64,000 nt of DNA from Ursus arctos (GCF_023065955.2 NW_026622841.1:23743501-23807500); one strand, 5' to 3'. Numbered from the stretch's first letter, positions 33,680-45,734 are shown. The notes: generated by a model not told the origin, from the letters alone. Numbers and translations: made by a program.

Positions 33680-35077
33680 TAACCCAACTAAATTCGTTTT
33701 TGTTGTTTGAAAGAGCCATTGGTTGAATGCCAATTAATAAAAGCACACCATGATTCAGGAGGTGTATAGACTCTTGGTATCATCCTGGCAACTTATTTCT
33801 TCCTCTGACTCCAGATTTCTACCTCCAAAGTGATCGATTCAAAGATCTCTAGGGTTTCTCCTGCTCTAATTTGGTTCCTACAACAGCTTTTAAATATTCT
33901 AATCAATTACCCATATTTACATATCAGGAGATTTGACCTGAAAATCCAATCTCTGCCTTCTTTCAAAGCCCAGAGGATTAGGTGATTCCCCTGCCTTTGC
34001 TCTAAGGTCACCCCTTTAAAAGGTCTAGTTGACCAGCGTCCCTATCCACCAACTTCCACATCCTGAGGGGTCTCCAGCCCCTGAGCAGAAGGAAGGGCTG
34101 TAGAAGGTCGGTGGTCTCTCTCTTGAGAGAAAACCCAACATGTCTTTTTTTTTTTTTTCTTTTTTCTTTTTTAGTCTTTCCCTTGTAGTGAATACTGGGC
34201 CCAGGGAAAACAAAACCTAAAACTGATTCTGAAGTAAATCTCATTTTTGTTTTGTATAAAGCTTCCCACCCAGACACAGTTTACATAAGCCCAGCTGTTT
34301 CCAAGAAAACAGAATGGGAAGTTGCAGTTGAATGGAAAGTCTCCCTGGTCCCAGATGCGCCCGGGTACCAAACCTCCCCAGGCTGGTCCGGGCTGGGACG
34401 GCTGCGCTAAGAAAACACTATTCCGTAGAGCACTTCCTACCATCTGGTTGAGTTGAGCCTGTAAAATTTTCACCCTGGAGGAAAAAAAAAAAAAAAAAAG
34501 ATTGCAAGCACAATCTAAGGGAGTAGGAGATATGGATGCATGCTCCTGGAAGGAAAAAAAAAAAAAAAAAGATACTGAAAATCCACGTAAGTGACTCTCC
34601 TTGGTCTTCTTAGGGTAGCCTAGTCCAGGGAGTTTCTCATAGTTTCTAAGATGGTGGTTCTTTGGTATTAGAATGAATGACTTCTCTTTTTTTCTTCTCC
34701 ATAGGCAAAAATCTCCTTTGTACTCCTTTGAATGGCCTTCTTTCCGTCTGTGGCTGTGCCCCCATAGACCAGGTCAGCAGAGGACCAGGGACTGTTGCTG
34801 GGGAGCTGTCTGCAAATGGGGTGAGGACAGGCTGGTCTCCGACTTGGTAAGTGAGAACAAGATAACCCCAAATCCCATCATCCAGAAAGAGCTGCCGTGA
34901 CCACCTTTCTACACCCTCTCTCCGTCTGTAAATTGTTCAGGTGTAACTGGATACTGCGTGTAATCATATCTGTACAACACGCAGTTTGAGGTAAGCGGGA
35001 CCATGTGTGCTGGTTTCCATTTGGCAACACGTGCTGAATAGGTCTCAATAGGAAGAAATAAAGATCTGCATCAAAGA
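33680..35077. other. Unrecognised, with two matching poly(A) runs
   Basis: No element recognised. A18 at 34482-34499 and A17 at 34554-34570 are each preceded by 'cctgga(a)gg' and followed by 'gat', which suggests a local duplication. A T14 run starts near 34146. Confidence 0.4.
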
Positions 35078-35489
35078 TGAGACAAAAACTCTCTAAAGGC
35101 CTGATATACCAGGGAAGCCATTTTAGATTTCTAAGTCAACACAGTTGTGTATGAACTTGGTTCAAGCCCGAAGCCTGATTTATGGCCCCACACAAGCATC
35201 GTACCACCGCCTTGTGAATGCGTACGTAGCCTAAGGGAAACCCGTCTTGTCCTTGAGATATGAATCAACGCTCCCACCCCCAGCATTCCTTTACAGTATG
35301 CTAATCTACAATCTTTTGCGTTTTTACAAGAGGAAGAAGTATTTAACTCTGTAAAAACTGTTCCTTTCCCCGAGCACTTTTTTCCCTGTGAAGAGCATGT
35401 TTCTTCAGGCAGCTGTCCTACCTTGGGCTCGAATAAAACTCTTTCTTTCTTTTAGAGATTCTGAAAGGTTGGTTCATTTTGAGTTGACA
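35078..35489 (+). mobile_element. Solo LTR, class I type
   Basis: It ends with a clear R-U5 signature: 'gctcgaataaaactctttct', 'ttagagattctgaaaggttg', then 'ttttgagttgaca'. The start near 'tgagacaaaaactctctaaa' is a guess. No interior sequence follows. Different from the LTRs at 8.3, 15.4 and 17.8 kb. Confidence 0.6.
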
Positions 35490-35551
35490 ATTACTTGTAT
35501 GCATTTACAGTCCTAACGACAGACTGTGAAATTGCCTGACTTTTCTGGATC

Positions 35552-35760
35552 CTTTTTTTTTTCTCTTTTAAAGATTTTATTTATTTATTCGACGGAGAGA
35601 GAGAGAGACAGCCAGTGAGAGAGGGAACACAAGCAGGGGGAGTGGGAGAGGAAGAAGCAGGCTCCCAGCAGAGGAGCCTGATGTGGGGCTCGATCCCAGG
35701 ACTCTGGGATCACGCCCTGAGCCAAAGGCAGATGCTTAACGACTGAGCCACCCAGGCGCC
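35552..35760 (-). mobile_element. Can-SINE, minus strand, 16-17-bp target duplication
   Basis: Young-type body. Flanks 'cctgacttttctggatc' (35535-35551) and 'cctgaatttctggatc' (35761-35776) are one duplication with small changes. Confidence 0.94.
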
Positions 35761-36035
35761 CCTGAATTTCTGGATCTTAACTGCATTAGGTTTTACCATT
35801 CTGTTTAATAGTTGCTAATCCAAAATTGACAAAATATATTGAAAGACTTGCCTTTCTTTGATTAACATTAATAGATAACTCATTAACTTTTCACAGTTAC
35901 TGGGCAATTGTATCTCTTCTGCCATGATTTACATGGGTCCTCTGTCCATTTTTCTAATGGGTCCCTGGGATATTGTGGTTTATAATGAGAAATACATATT
36001 TGGTCTTGCTCCCAATTTCTAGCACAAAGCTTTTA

Positions 36036-36210
36036 TTTTTTATTTTTTTAAATTATTTTTTAAAAGATTTTGTTTATTTGAGAGACAAAGTGAAAGGGAG
36101 AGGGAGACGCCAACTCCCTGCTGAACAGAGAGCCCAACTTGGGACTCAATCCCAGGACCCTGAAATCATGACCTGAGCCAGAGGCAGACTGAGCCACCCA
36201 GGGGCCCCAC
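36036..36210 (-). mobile_element. Can-SINE, minus strand, with internal loss
   Basis: Duplication 'ctagcacaaagctttta' (36019-36035) against 'ctagcacagagctttta' (36211-36227), one mismatch. The head lacks about 16 bases between 'aggcagact' and 'gagccaccca'. Confidence 0.93.
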
Positions 36211-36254
36211 CTAGCACAGAGCTTTTAAACATTTGGAATTTCTAGGTGGTGTGA

Positions 36255-36860
36255 GTGATCAAGGTGTCTTTTGTTATGTTAATGTATGACTTACCCCCAG
36301 GTCACCAAGGGATGGGGGCAATTGCCAGGGGAACCAACCTTGTGATTGGAGGGTTGGAACCTTCCGTCCCACCCTGATACCTGGGGAGGAGGGAGGGGAG
36401 AGGGACTGGAGGTTGAATCAGTCACCAATGGCCAATGATTTAATCAATTATGCCAAGTAACAAAGTGGTCCAGAGAGCTTCCGGGTTGTTGAACGTTTGG
36501 AAATTCTGGGAGTGGCTCAGAGAGAGCATGAAGTTTTGCACCCTTTTCCCCATCCCTCTCCTATACATCTCTTCCATCTGGCTGTTCCTGAGATATCCTT
36601 TTATATAAGTCAGTCATCTAGTAAGTAAAATGTTTCGGAGTTCTGTAAGTCGCTCCGACAAATTAATTGAACCCACGGAGGAGGTCACTGGAACTTCCGA
36701 TCAGCCAGTCGGTCAGAACCACAAGTAACAGCCTGGTTTCCTGACTGGAATCTGAAGGGCGAGGGTGGGAGGCAGTATTGTACGACTGAGACCTTAACCT
36801 GTGGGATCTGATACTATCTCCAAGTAGGTAGTGTCAACATTCAGTTAAATTGTAAAGCAC
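36255..36860 (+). mobile_element. Old mammalian LTR (ERVL/MaLR-like), subfamily uncertain
   Basis: 'cccaggtcaccaagggatgg', 'gttgaatcagtcaccaatgg', 'catctcttccatctggctgt', 'ctagtaagtaaaatgtttcg' and 'acaaattaattgaacccacg' follow the order of a widespread ancient LTR that I recognise but cannot name to subfamily. Confidence 0.55.
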
Positions 36861-36889
36861 CGATCTTGTAATCAGGGCACAGGGGTGCA

Positions 36890-37430
36890 AGAGCACCTGG
36901 CTCCAGGGGTCCCAAACAGACAAGGCTCGGCTACAACCCGCTAACAAAATCCAAGGGCAGCGAAACGAGGGGTGGTGAAACAAAAAAGGAATTTTAGTGA
37001 GGCCAACACAGGGAAGACAGCGGACTAGCGTCCCAAAGTCTGTCTCCCAAGTGCTGGAAATACTTGCAGGTTTATAGAAAGAGAAAGTGGGACAAAGGCC
37101 GGTGGGTACAAGCAGGTGGGCAGTAAAGTCAGGTCAATCATCGTCTGGTCTGGGGTCATGGCACTGAGTCTTGCTGGCCTCAGGGCAGCCCTTCTTGCTG
37201 GAGGAGGTAGTTTCAGTTCCCATCACGGGATGCTTTGCCGCTGGGTCTTTTGCCTGAGTGAAGAGATAAGCTGGAAAGAAGAACTTCATCAATTAGAAAG
37301 TACGGCCTGATGTTGGAATGGAGGTAGCTGATGTCCTCTTTCGATCTGATGTCAAGAGAATTGCTGTTCATGCGGGGAACCTCCCACTCCCACAACACCC
37401 ACACGGACACACTGGAACTGGTGACCAGAA
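36890..37430 (-). mobile_element. LTR, class I-like, minus strand
   Basis: On the minus strand: a TATA-like 'ctttctataaacctgcaagt', then 'cctcactaaaattccttttt', and a U5-like end 'cttgtctgtttgggacccct'. The 5' boundary is uncertain. Confidence 0.45.
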
Positions 37431-38059
37431 CCTTTAGTTGTGTCAGAGAAGCGGGATGCTAGAATGACCCTGGCTCATGGAAACAGGTGGTTTGGGAAGA
37501 GAAAGGACGAAAGGGTGAGGGATGGAGAACCTTTGATTCCCGGTGGCCAAGTGGTCGCCCAAGGTACAGAGCGGCTACTGGGCTGCAATCCATTATTCTG
37601 TAATAACAGCTCAAGTGAAATTGGAAGTATGCTGGGTCCGACCTGGATGCTCGACCCGGCTTGGATTTTGGTCCATCTGAGCTTCGGCCACTAGCCTCAC
37701 AGCCGTCCCCCAAGGTTAAAATTCTGCGGGGACAACCTCTGGTCCCCCAGTAGGTCATCGGTGGTGGGGAGGGCAAAACCAAGAGGCTCTTGAAACCTGG
37801 ACATACGGTGTGGAGGCATTGTTTCATTTCGTAGCTCAGCAGTTTCCCGTAGACCCTTCACTAAAAGGGGTTGTGAGAGTAATGTCTTTGGCTTCGTGTC
37901 CTGGTTCTGAATGCTGCAGAGTGCAAGAGTGTTAAAATCGACTCAGGACCCACTATCAGGACAATCACAGATGATTGTATGATCCAGACACACAGGAAGT
38001 GTCGGAGAGGAGGGTCTGGCCATCTCTCCCTCTAAATGCCAGGCGGAGCAGCCCTGATA
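37431..38059 (-). other. Possible retroviral interior, not identified
   Basis: It lies between two LTR-like segments of the same orientation. A 122-codon minus frame (37459-37827) shows no safe motif. Confidence 0.3.
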
Positions 38060-38970
38060 AAGCTGCTGATATGTCTGTATGCAAGGCACGTGGGACTGCC
38101 TTGTTGTTACGGGACTTTCTCCCCTGTCTGCGAGCGCGGTTCTTGGTCAAGCTGCTTCAAAGAATGAACAGGTAGACCAGACAGAGTGGTGGGCAGCAAA
38201 GCAAGGTTTATCGAGCAATAGCAAAGTGACAGGACAAAGCTCCCGAGGAGGGCGGGGACCTGAGAGGGCTACCACCAGAGTTTCTAAGTCTAGGAGTTTT
38301 TGTGGGCTTGTTGGCGGGCTGTTTTAATCTGATGATTTAATCTGCATCTGTCATCCCATCAGGTTTTTGTCACCTATCTATCAAATGGGAAAGGGTGGAG
38401 GGCTGCTTCCAGCGTTGTGTAAAATCCTTTTAACTGTGGCTTCCTCTTAGGGCGTGTGGGGGCGGGGTGTTGTCCCTGCCTGTGTGCCTTCCATCTATCC
38501 ATCATGATGACTGGAATAGCCACCCACTGAATATGCCTGTGACCCATGTCATGGTCATCCTGTGGGTAAAGGGGGCCACTTTCACATGGGGCCTATATAA
38601 CCTTATTGTTGAAAAACCGAGTAACAGTCTCATTTCCCTTCATGGGTCTTACAGATGCTAATAAAAACATTAGGTTAATTAACAGGAGAACTGGAAGAGG
38701 CTGAGGGGACAGTCAAGAGACTCCTTCCTGTTAGGTAGGAATTCTTAAACTGTTATTAGGAAATAAGGGGGAAAAAAAGCAAAATTTGATAGGAATGAAA
38801 TAAAGAGGAAACAGAAAGGGGAGAGTCATGGGACTTGGCCCAGCAGGGTGGAAATCTTTAGATGATTATTTAAAAATGGGATGAATAAAATGGATATTGA
38901 TGGGGTTATAACAAAAGTTTAATACAGTACTATCAAAGGTTGGGTGTTACGCAAAACTCCATAGGAAGTC
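38060..38970 (-). mobile_element. LTR-like segment, minus strand
   Basis: On the minus strand, a purine run 'gtttgggggggac' (38968-38980) could be a polypurine tract preceding U3. Farther along, 'cgataaaccttgctttgctg' resembles an LTR poly(A)/R region. Family and ends unknown. Confidence 0.4.
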
Positions 38971-40110
38971 CCCCCCAAACATTAAAGGGCCCCAAACAAG
39001 TCTTCTCTATTTACCCCAGTTAGGACAATTTTGAAAAGCCGGAAGGCAGAGATTACAATGAGAAATCTGACCACCAGTTTCTTGAGGTAGCAGGTAGGCT
39101 GATTAATCAAGATAAAGATTGGCAAAAGGGCCAGGGTCCCATGATTCAACCAGCTCCTCACTGGACACCTAAAACCTTTTGCATGAATGTGACTAAAATG
39201 GTCAGGGGATGGAACAAGAGAAGTTTCCGGGACTCCCTGACCCAGGACTCCCATGTTCTGCGGTACCAAAACCAACTTGTGAAGGCCTGACTCAGGCTAC
39301 AATTACATTGAGAAAAGATGAAAATGTAAAGGTCGATAGGAGTATGAAAGGTGGAATGCTTAAGCAGGTATTATGTAAAGAAGTATGTCTCCTCTACGTG
39401 AATGTTTTATGGAAATGGATATTATGTCTGGCCAGGGAACACCTCCCTTATCTAGCTTTGAAAACCCCCAAACCCGTTGATGAAGTCCTCATGGAGGCCG
39501 CAGGTAGAAACATTGATGAACTTCCAGGAAAAGTCTGGATGAGAACTGGTGTGTTGAACAGGCTTCGTGTGAACAGGTTACATCTCTGTCACTTGGTTGC
39601 CCTGGGGGGATGTCCACGTCTGGCTGGGGTATGTTTCCCCTACGTACTGCCACAGAACAGAAGGCTTGTAAGTCTGCCCTTGGAGTGATATTAATCAAAC
39701 CCACTAAATGGGAATCCGAAGATTGCCCACACTCACACAGCGTAGAATTGAAGCTGAGTGCAGGTAGGGACAAGTTCTTTGTGCCACAGCCCTATGTGGA
39801 GTGTAGACTTACGGTGAGGACGACTGGAACTTCAGACTGGGGAATTTCAGTTTGAGAGACATTTACGACCTTGCTTTTGGCCATTATTAATTGAAGCTAC
39901 TCCTATGATTGAAGGATGTAAAATGATCATGAAACTTAAAATACCCACAATGTCTCGGATGATGTCAGAGAAACTCCCTAATGGTGATGGCAGTGCCCAG
40001 AAATTTCCATAGTAGTATGGAAATGGTTTATAGGGGATCCCGCTGTCTGAGGAAGGCCAGGAGGAGATACTCACAAGCAGAGAAGCTCTGTTCCTCTAGG
40101 ACTAATGGGA
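38971..40110 (-). other. Possible retroviral interior, minus strand
   Basis: A minus frame at 38982-39275 has a hydrophobic stretch beside the LTR-like segment, where a retroviral transmembrane-protein end would be. The motif evidence is too thin for a product call. The frame at 39489-39773 is unassigned. Confidence 0.3.
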
Positions 40111-40506
40111 GAGCCACCTAAGGAACCGGAACGGATTGCCATGTGGACTGTGCTCCATGAATGGCTCTTGACTGAACTACAAGGGGCAGATAGATTCTTC
40201 TGCGGATCTTGAAGAAGTGAGCATCCATTCTGTGCACCGCCTATGGAGGGGGTCACGTGGCTGCAACTATGGTGGCCCCCAGGAGCTATGAGCCTCAATC
40301 CCACAAGCACTGGGACCTGGATTCTGCCAACAACCACACGGGCTCGAAGAGGACCCCGGGCCTCAGGGGAAGTGCGGCAGTCCCGCCTGACTTTACTGCT
40401 GCCATCGGAGACCGACCCAGAACAGAACAGCCAAGCTGTACTGATTTCTGATCCATGGAAGCTATGAGATAATAAATGTGCATGTCATTTCAAACGCTGT
40501 GTTCGT
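40111..40506 (+). mobile_element. MaLR-type LTR 3' part (MLT1/MST-like)
   Basis: It ends 'tggaagctatgagataataa' then 'atgtgcatgtcatttcaaac', the usual MaLR LTR 3' pattern (aactgtgagataataaatg...). The upstream part is weaker. A SINE follows at once. Confidence 0.45.
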
Positions 40507-40687
40507 GGGGCGCCGAGGTGGCTCAGTCGTTTAAGTGTCTGACTCTTGATTTCAGCTCAGGTCATGATCTCAGGGTCGTGGGATTGAGCCCCACATCGGG
40601 CTCTGTGCTCAGTGCAGAATCTGCTTGTCCCTTTCCCTCTGCTCCCCATCTCCCTCTCTCTCAAATAATTAAAATATTAAAAAATAA
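40507..40687 (+). mobile_element. Can-SINE, plus strand
   Basis: Head 'ggggcgccgaggtggctcag', middle 'catgatctcagggtcgtggg', tail 'ctcaaataattaaaatatta'. The older type with the gtctgactcttgatttcag block. Confidence 0.92.
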
Positions 40688-40826
40688 ATGCTGCATTTGT
40701 GCTAAGTGTTATCCACACTAGAAAACAAACACACCTGGGAAAGTGCCAGCTCCCAGTATAAGGCTCCAGCTTGTAGGCTGGTTCTGGTACATGGGGTCTA
40801 GGACCAATGAAGCTAAGGCTTTCCTG

Positions 40827-40890
40827 GGACTCCATGATCATGGCTGAGCCGAAGGCAGATGCTGAACTGATTGCACCACCCAGGTTGCCC
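40827..40890 (-). mobile_element. Can-SINE head fragment, minus strand
   Basis: 'catgatcatggctgagccga', 'aggcagatgctgaactgatt' and 'caccacccaggttgccc' are the tRNA-like head only. The body and tail are absent. Confidence 0.75.
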
Positions 40891-41612
40891 TCTGCTAGGA
40901 CATTTTCTTCCAATAAAGATGTTCTCATCTAGCAAGCTCTTTATATAGAAGACCCTCAGAAAATGAAATAGCTCCAAGCACATGCTGTTCTGTCATGAGT
41001 TTCATCACCTTCAAGTCATGAGGAATGCCAAGTTGCCTCAAATGGACAGTTCATTCCGTGTTTCATCTAGTTAGAGAGAAACTGGCTGTCCTCACAGGGT
41101 GGGGTACAGACATTGTTCTTAGAGAGGGTTTTGCCCTTCAGACTGGAGAAGCTGGTTTCCTGCTCTTTTGGTTATCTGTCATCCTTCTCTGTCCTCATTT
41201 GACGTTCAAAATATAGGCCTTCCTATGAAATTTCCAGAAGAACAGAGAGGTGAGAGAGTAGAAATGAGACTTCCCTTTCTGTGTAATCGTAACATCATCA
41301 TGGAAGTGGCATCCTGTCACTTTTGCCGTAGACCACTGGTTACAGGCATGTCACAGGTGGCACCTACTCCCAAAAGGAGGGGATGGAGCCGGGCACCACA
41401 TGGCAGGCACCCCAGGGTCTGTCTGTCTGTCGGTCACACCAGGCCTGTGATCCCCTAGCCCAGAGTTTTCCAAAGAGTATACCTGAAACACTAGTCCCAC
41501 AAAACTTATTTTTAAAAAATAGTACATCAGATAAACACATTTGGAATGACTGCCTATTCTCCTCCCCTCTGGGAGATTTGCAGTGCGCTCCAGCAAATGA
41601 AATGTACTGAGA
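40891..41612. other. Unrecognised
   Basis: Includes a short GTCT run at 41417-41430. No element or gene recognised. Confidence 0.35.
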
Positions 41613-42020
41613 AGTCCTGCGTATCAGTTAGGATTGCCTTCACCTGCAAAAAGCAGAAAACTCAAATATAGGGCTTTGCCTTTTTTTTTTCTTCTTCTAA
41701 ATAAGAATCCTGGAGAGAGGTGGTTGTGGCCTTTGGTTCAGTGGACTGGTCATGCCAGAGCAGATGTCACTGCAATTTTCTTGATCTTTCCTCGCAGTGA
41801 CATGCTGGTGCCGCAGCTCTCGTCATCCCATCTGTATTTACAGCAGATAGAGGAAGGAGGAAGGGAAAATCCCAGGTTGACTCTCTGTTTTGTTTATCAT
41901 GAAAGCATAAGCTTTCTCAGAACCCCTGAGCTTCTACCTTCGTAGGCTTCCATGGATATGGCAGGGACTAGAACAAGGTCATATGGCCACCCCCACCTGC
42001 AAGAAAGACTGCAGAGTGAA
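41613..42020 (+). repeat. Ancient mammalian dispersed repeat, family not named
   Basis: 'cagttaggattgccttcacc', 'gcaaaaagcagaaaactcaa', 'tttggttcagtggactggtc' and 'acaaggtcatatggccaccc' occur in the order of a common old repeat (probably DNA-transposon or LTR derived). Confidence 0.4.
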
Positions 42021-42250
42021 TACTGAACAAGTCTAACATGGATAGTGAGAAATGGCAAGGCAAAGGGGGTTGGAGAGCCTTGGGGGGTGGCCGATTAATA
42101 GTGTCTTTCACATGCAGCCTAAAAGAAATGTGCTTAACCTCTGCGCTCAGAGTTCTAACGTCTAACCACAGAAACACGCCTTCAAAAATACTGCTGTAGC
42201 CAAAATCTCTTGGGGTCACAGAACCAGCAAAACTAAACTCCTCAATTTTT

Positions 42251-42440
42251 TTTTTAAAGATTTTATTTATTTATTTGACAGAGAGACAGCCAGCGAGAGA
42301 GGGAACACAAGCAGGGGGAGTGGGAGAGGAAGAAGCAGGCTCCCAGCGGAGGAGCCTGATGCGGGGCTCAATCCCAGGGACCCGGGATCACGCCCTGAGC
42401 CAAAGGCAGACGCTTAACGACTGAGCCACCCAGGCGCCCC
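42251..42440 (-). mobile_element. Can-SINE, minus strand, 17-bp target duplication
   Basis: Young type. Perfect duplication 'taaactcctcaattttt' at 42234-42250 and 42441-42457. Confidence 0.96.
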
Positions 42441-42582
42441 TAAACTCCTCAATTTTTGACATGAATATAGGACACTAAATTCTTCTCTTGTTCTCCCCCA
42501 TTTGACAACAGCTCCTGGTCTCAATGATGAGGTAAAGAACAAGCCTCTTGGATGCTGAAACTTATCCTGCATCCCTGCAGGA

Positions 42583-42630
42583 TTCCTTCCTTCCTTCCTT
42601 CCTTCCTTCCTTCCTTCCTTCCTTCCTTCC
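42583..42630 (+). repeat. (TTCC)12 microsatellite
   Basis: Twelve uninterrupted TTCC units. Strand asymmetric and likely polymorphic. Confidence 0.95.
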
Positions 42631-43539
42631 TGCATATTCAACACTGCCATTTTCTAGACTCTTTCCAGGGCAGCCCTCCTTCCTCTTCCACAGCGGCCAA
42701 AGGAATTAGGAATTCACATTGTAACAGGCTTAGCCTCCTGTCCTCTTAACTTCAAAACACAGTGACCCCAAACCCTACGAGCCCAGCCTCCCTTCGTCCT
42801 GCACTCTGCCAAGCAAGCCTCCTCAGCCAACAGCCACTTTGCGCCATTGTTGCTGGCAGGAAACCGAGCAGGAAACTGACTCGGAGTCCAGCTGACCAGT
42901 TTCTAATGATAACCTCTTTTCAAACTCCTCTTTACTTTCATTTCCATTTTCCACTTTCTCTCGCTTCTTCTCACCCAAAACGGGTTCCAAGAAGTCGCAG
43001 TAGTCTCTTTCTTGGTTTTATATCTCCAGAGAGCTCGACCAACTTCCCTTGATCCCCTCTAGTTATGGTCTCATCTATGGGTTGGCAATAGCACTGATGT
43101 CTGTGGAGTGTACTTGGCATATTTTAAATGTCTGCAGTCCTTCAGGGTATCATCAGTGTGATGGGGCAATGTGGTCTTCTAGAAAGAGAACTGGATGGGG
43201 TGTCCAGCTCTGCCCTAACTAGTGTGGGACCCCTCATGCAAAGGGTCTTTGCACTAAGAAGGGTTTTGGGGGGCGGCACCTGATTCTCCAGCCTGTGCAG
43301 GATTCTGACAGGAATCCTCACACTAAAAGACCATTTCAAGAGGCAGCAGATTTCCTTAGGGAAACTTGACATTCTAAGAAAGTTCGGTGCTCTTAGCATT
43401 GACATTTTTGAGCATGGATGCGGGTGTGCACCATCCTTATTTTTTCAGGTCAGGAAGATAAGGCTTCTAAAGCCCATTGTTAGGCTGATGGGGACCTATT
43501 GTTTTTCTTTTTTGTCGCCAGTCCCCATCCACCAGTAGG
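42631..43539. other. Unrecognised
   Basis: Mixed, probably single-copy DNA without a recognised repeat. Frames at 42762-43052 and 43142-43405 (minus) show no motif. Confidence 0.35.
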
Positions 43540-43760
43540 ATTCATTCATTCATTCATTCATTCATTCCTGCATTTATTCACTCACTGACTCATTCCGTAT
43601 ACATATATTGATTACTGCCTATAAGCTGAGTACTCTGCTCCAAATCGAGGAGAGAAAGATGAAAATACACAGTCCCCCTCCTAAGGAACTTGTCATCCAG
43701 AGGGGAGACATCCCTGACGCCAGTAACAACACAATCTAATGATGACCATGATGTTGGGGT
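43540..43760 (+). repeat. (ATTC)7 microsatellite and ancient repeat start
   Basis: Seven ATTC units (43540-43567) lead into 'attactgcctataagctgag' and 'ccctcctaaggaacttgtca', which resemble the 'tactatgtgccaggcac...tggagcttac' part of an old mammalian repeat. Confidence 0.5.
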
Positions 43761-44690
43761 AACAGGTAGCTTATGGGTGGTTTCAGCAGTTAGGCAGGGG
43801 TTGTCAAACTGGGCTAAGTCCTTCCAGAAGAGCCCTGACACCATCTCAGGACACAGATGATGTTATTCCAGATAGAGCCCTGGATGGGTGACAGAGTTGA
43901 CTCTCAGTGGTGGAGGAGACAAGAACAGTTCTGTCTGACTGAGCTTCCCTGGCCCTGCAGAGCCTCCTATGTTCTCAATTTCAAAGCTTCCTGACCTCGG
44001 TCTCAACCCTTTTTCCCCTTTCCCCACAGAGGGTCTATAATGGATTGTGGGAATAGAAGAGAAGGAATACATAGGTGTCCCAGGAAGGGGTGGGAAAGTT
44101 CTAGGTGGGGAATAAAGGATGAGAAGTTGCCATGTTGGTGAACAAGAAGGAGGCATTCCTGGAAGAAGGAGATGTGGAGGTAAGGGAATCAGTGTTTTCT
44201 GGAAACAGGAAGCAGTTCAGTACTGCTCAAGCTTCGCATGTGCCTGGGACAGGGGAGCAGGTGTGGGAGGAGGGAAGGTGAGGCAGCTCACCAGGGTCTT
44301 AGAAAGAAAGGATCTGGGAAAGTCTACCCATATTTGGTCCTATCCTAGTTTCTGAGACCTCCCAAAGAAATGCAGTGCTTTCTTATTTTCCATGGATGAA
44401 TCCTCAAGTGTATGACTATAAATATCCAAACTCCCAAAATATACAGAAAGTATTCGTCTCTTCTCCAGCCTGAAAACCCCAGAGTGGTTCATATGGCCAG
44501 ACAGTCCTTAGCTCAGCCCCCAGGAACTTGGTCCAAACTTCTCTACGTGAGTTATCATGCACTGGAAAGAACTAGCCCCTTGGGTGAAGGGCTAACGACC
44601 CACAGTTCCTCACTGCAGGACCAACTGATGCTGGGGGAAAGCTGTCCGCACCAAGAGGACCTTGCCTCATTCAGACCCCTGTTCTGATAG
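43761..44690. other. Unrecognised
   Basis: No repeat or gene recognised. Short frames on both strands only. Confidence 0.35.
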
Positions 44691-45125
44691 TCCCCCTCTG
44701 CCTCCCTCACGGAGTTCCTTCTCTCTAGATGCTCTTCCTGGGCCTTGCATGGCCTTGCCTAAGTGCACATAACACTGTGTGCTGTGGTTCGCTTAATAAT
44801 AACAAGTTCTGAATCTATACATTTCTTTTTTTTTAAGATTTTATTTATTTATTTGACAGAGAGAGAACACAAGCAGGAGGAGCGGTAGGCAGAGGGAGAG
44901 GGAGAAGCAGGCTCCCCACTGAGCAAGGAGCCCAATGCAGGGCTCGATCCCAGGACCCTGGGATCATGACCTGAGCAGAAGGCAGACCCTTAACCCATTG
45001 AGCCACCCAGGCGCCCCATGATTCTATAAAGTTCTTGAAAGCAGCAACTGTGTCCTAATCCTTGTTTCTCTCCCAAAGCATAACAACACAGGGCCCGGCA
45101 GACCGTAAAAGTCCAATAAGTGTCT
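44691..45125 (+). mobile_element. L2 3' end, split by a SINE
   Basis: 'gttcttgaaagcagcaactg', 'tgtcctaatccttgtttctc' and 'taaaagtccaataagtgtct' (45030-45125) match the L2 3' end. The sequence left of the SINE is consistent but weaker. Confidence 0.5.
44825..45017 (-). mobile_element. Can-SINE, minus strand
   Basis: Tail 'aagattttatttatttattt', head 'gagccacccaggcgcccc'. Flanks 'gaatctata' and 'gattctata' suggest a duplication. Confidence 0.94.
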
Positions 45126-45734
45126 GTCACACCAAGCAGAACTTGGGGAGCATCACAGGAAGGCCTTAGCAGGAAAGGCACCAGCATGAGTACTCTGCTC
45201 AAAGGGACCACAGCCAAGGAACGATGGCAGAAAATAACATCAGGGAGATGGCCAGTTTGGTACCCAGTGCGTGCTCAGAAGGATAGAAAAGCTGACTCAA
45301 TGGTGTTACGTAGAGAAGGGTTATTCCAGGTCTTCTGTGACTGAAGAACCCAGGAGGACTTCAGGCGAGGCTCTGTCCAGGAGCACAGACAATATTCCCA
45401 GGATTCAGTCTCTACCTCTTGTTCTCCGGGCTGAATTCATTCGCCGTCTGTATGTGAGCGAAGGGATGGATGATGGCCAGTCTCGGCCCACGCTGTCCAG
45501 GTTTGTGGCTAGCTAGAAAGAACACACGTGCTCTTTCACCTGTTCCAGCAAAGGTGGGGATCATTAGCTCTGCCGGTACACTTCTCGCCCCGAACCAGTC
45601 GCCGGGGCTGGGGAGGGAGACACTCAGACTTTAGAGCTGTCAGATGAAGGCAACGGGCCCGTCGGCAGGGGCCGTTCTCCTGGTAGATCATGTAAGTGGC
45701 CCACTGGTGCAGCCTGCCTCTGTGCAGGATGGAG
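45126..45734. other. Unrecognised
   Basis: Possibly an old DNA-transposon relic near 45240-45420, too diverged to name. Confidence 0.3.

Noticed and set aside
33479..33746. Minus frames with Cys-Val repeats
   Set aside because: They are the (CA)n repeat read on the other strand.
42414..42650. Minus frame with a repeated four-residue Lys/Glu/Gly/Arg unit
   Set aside because: It is the (TTCC)n microsatellite, partly fused to a SINE.
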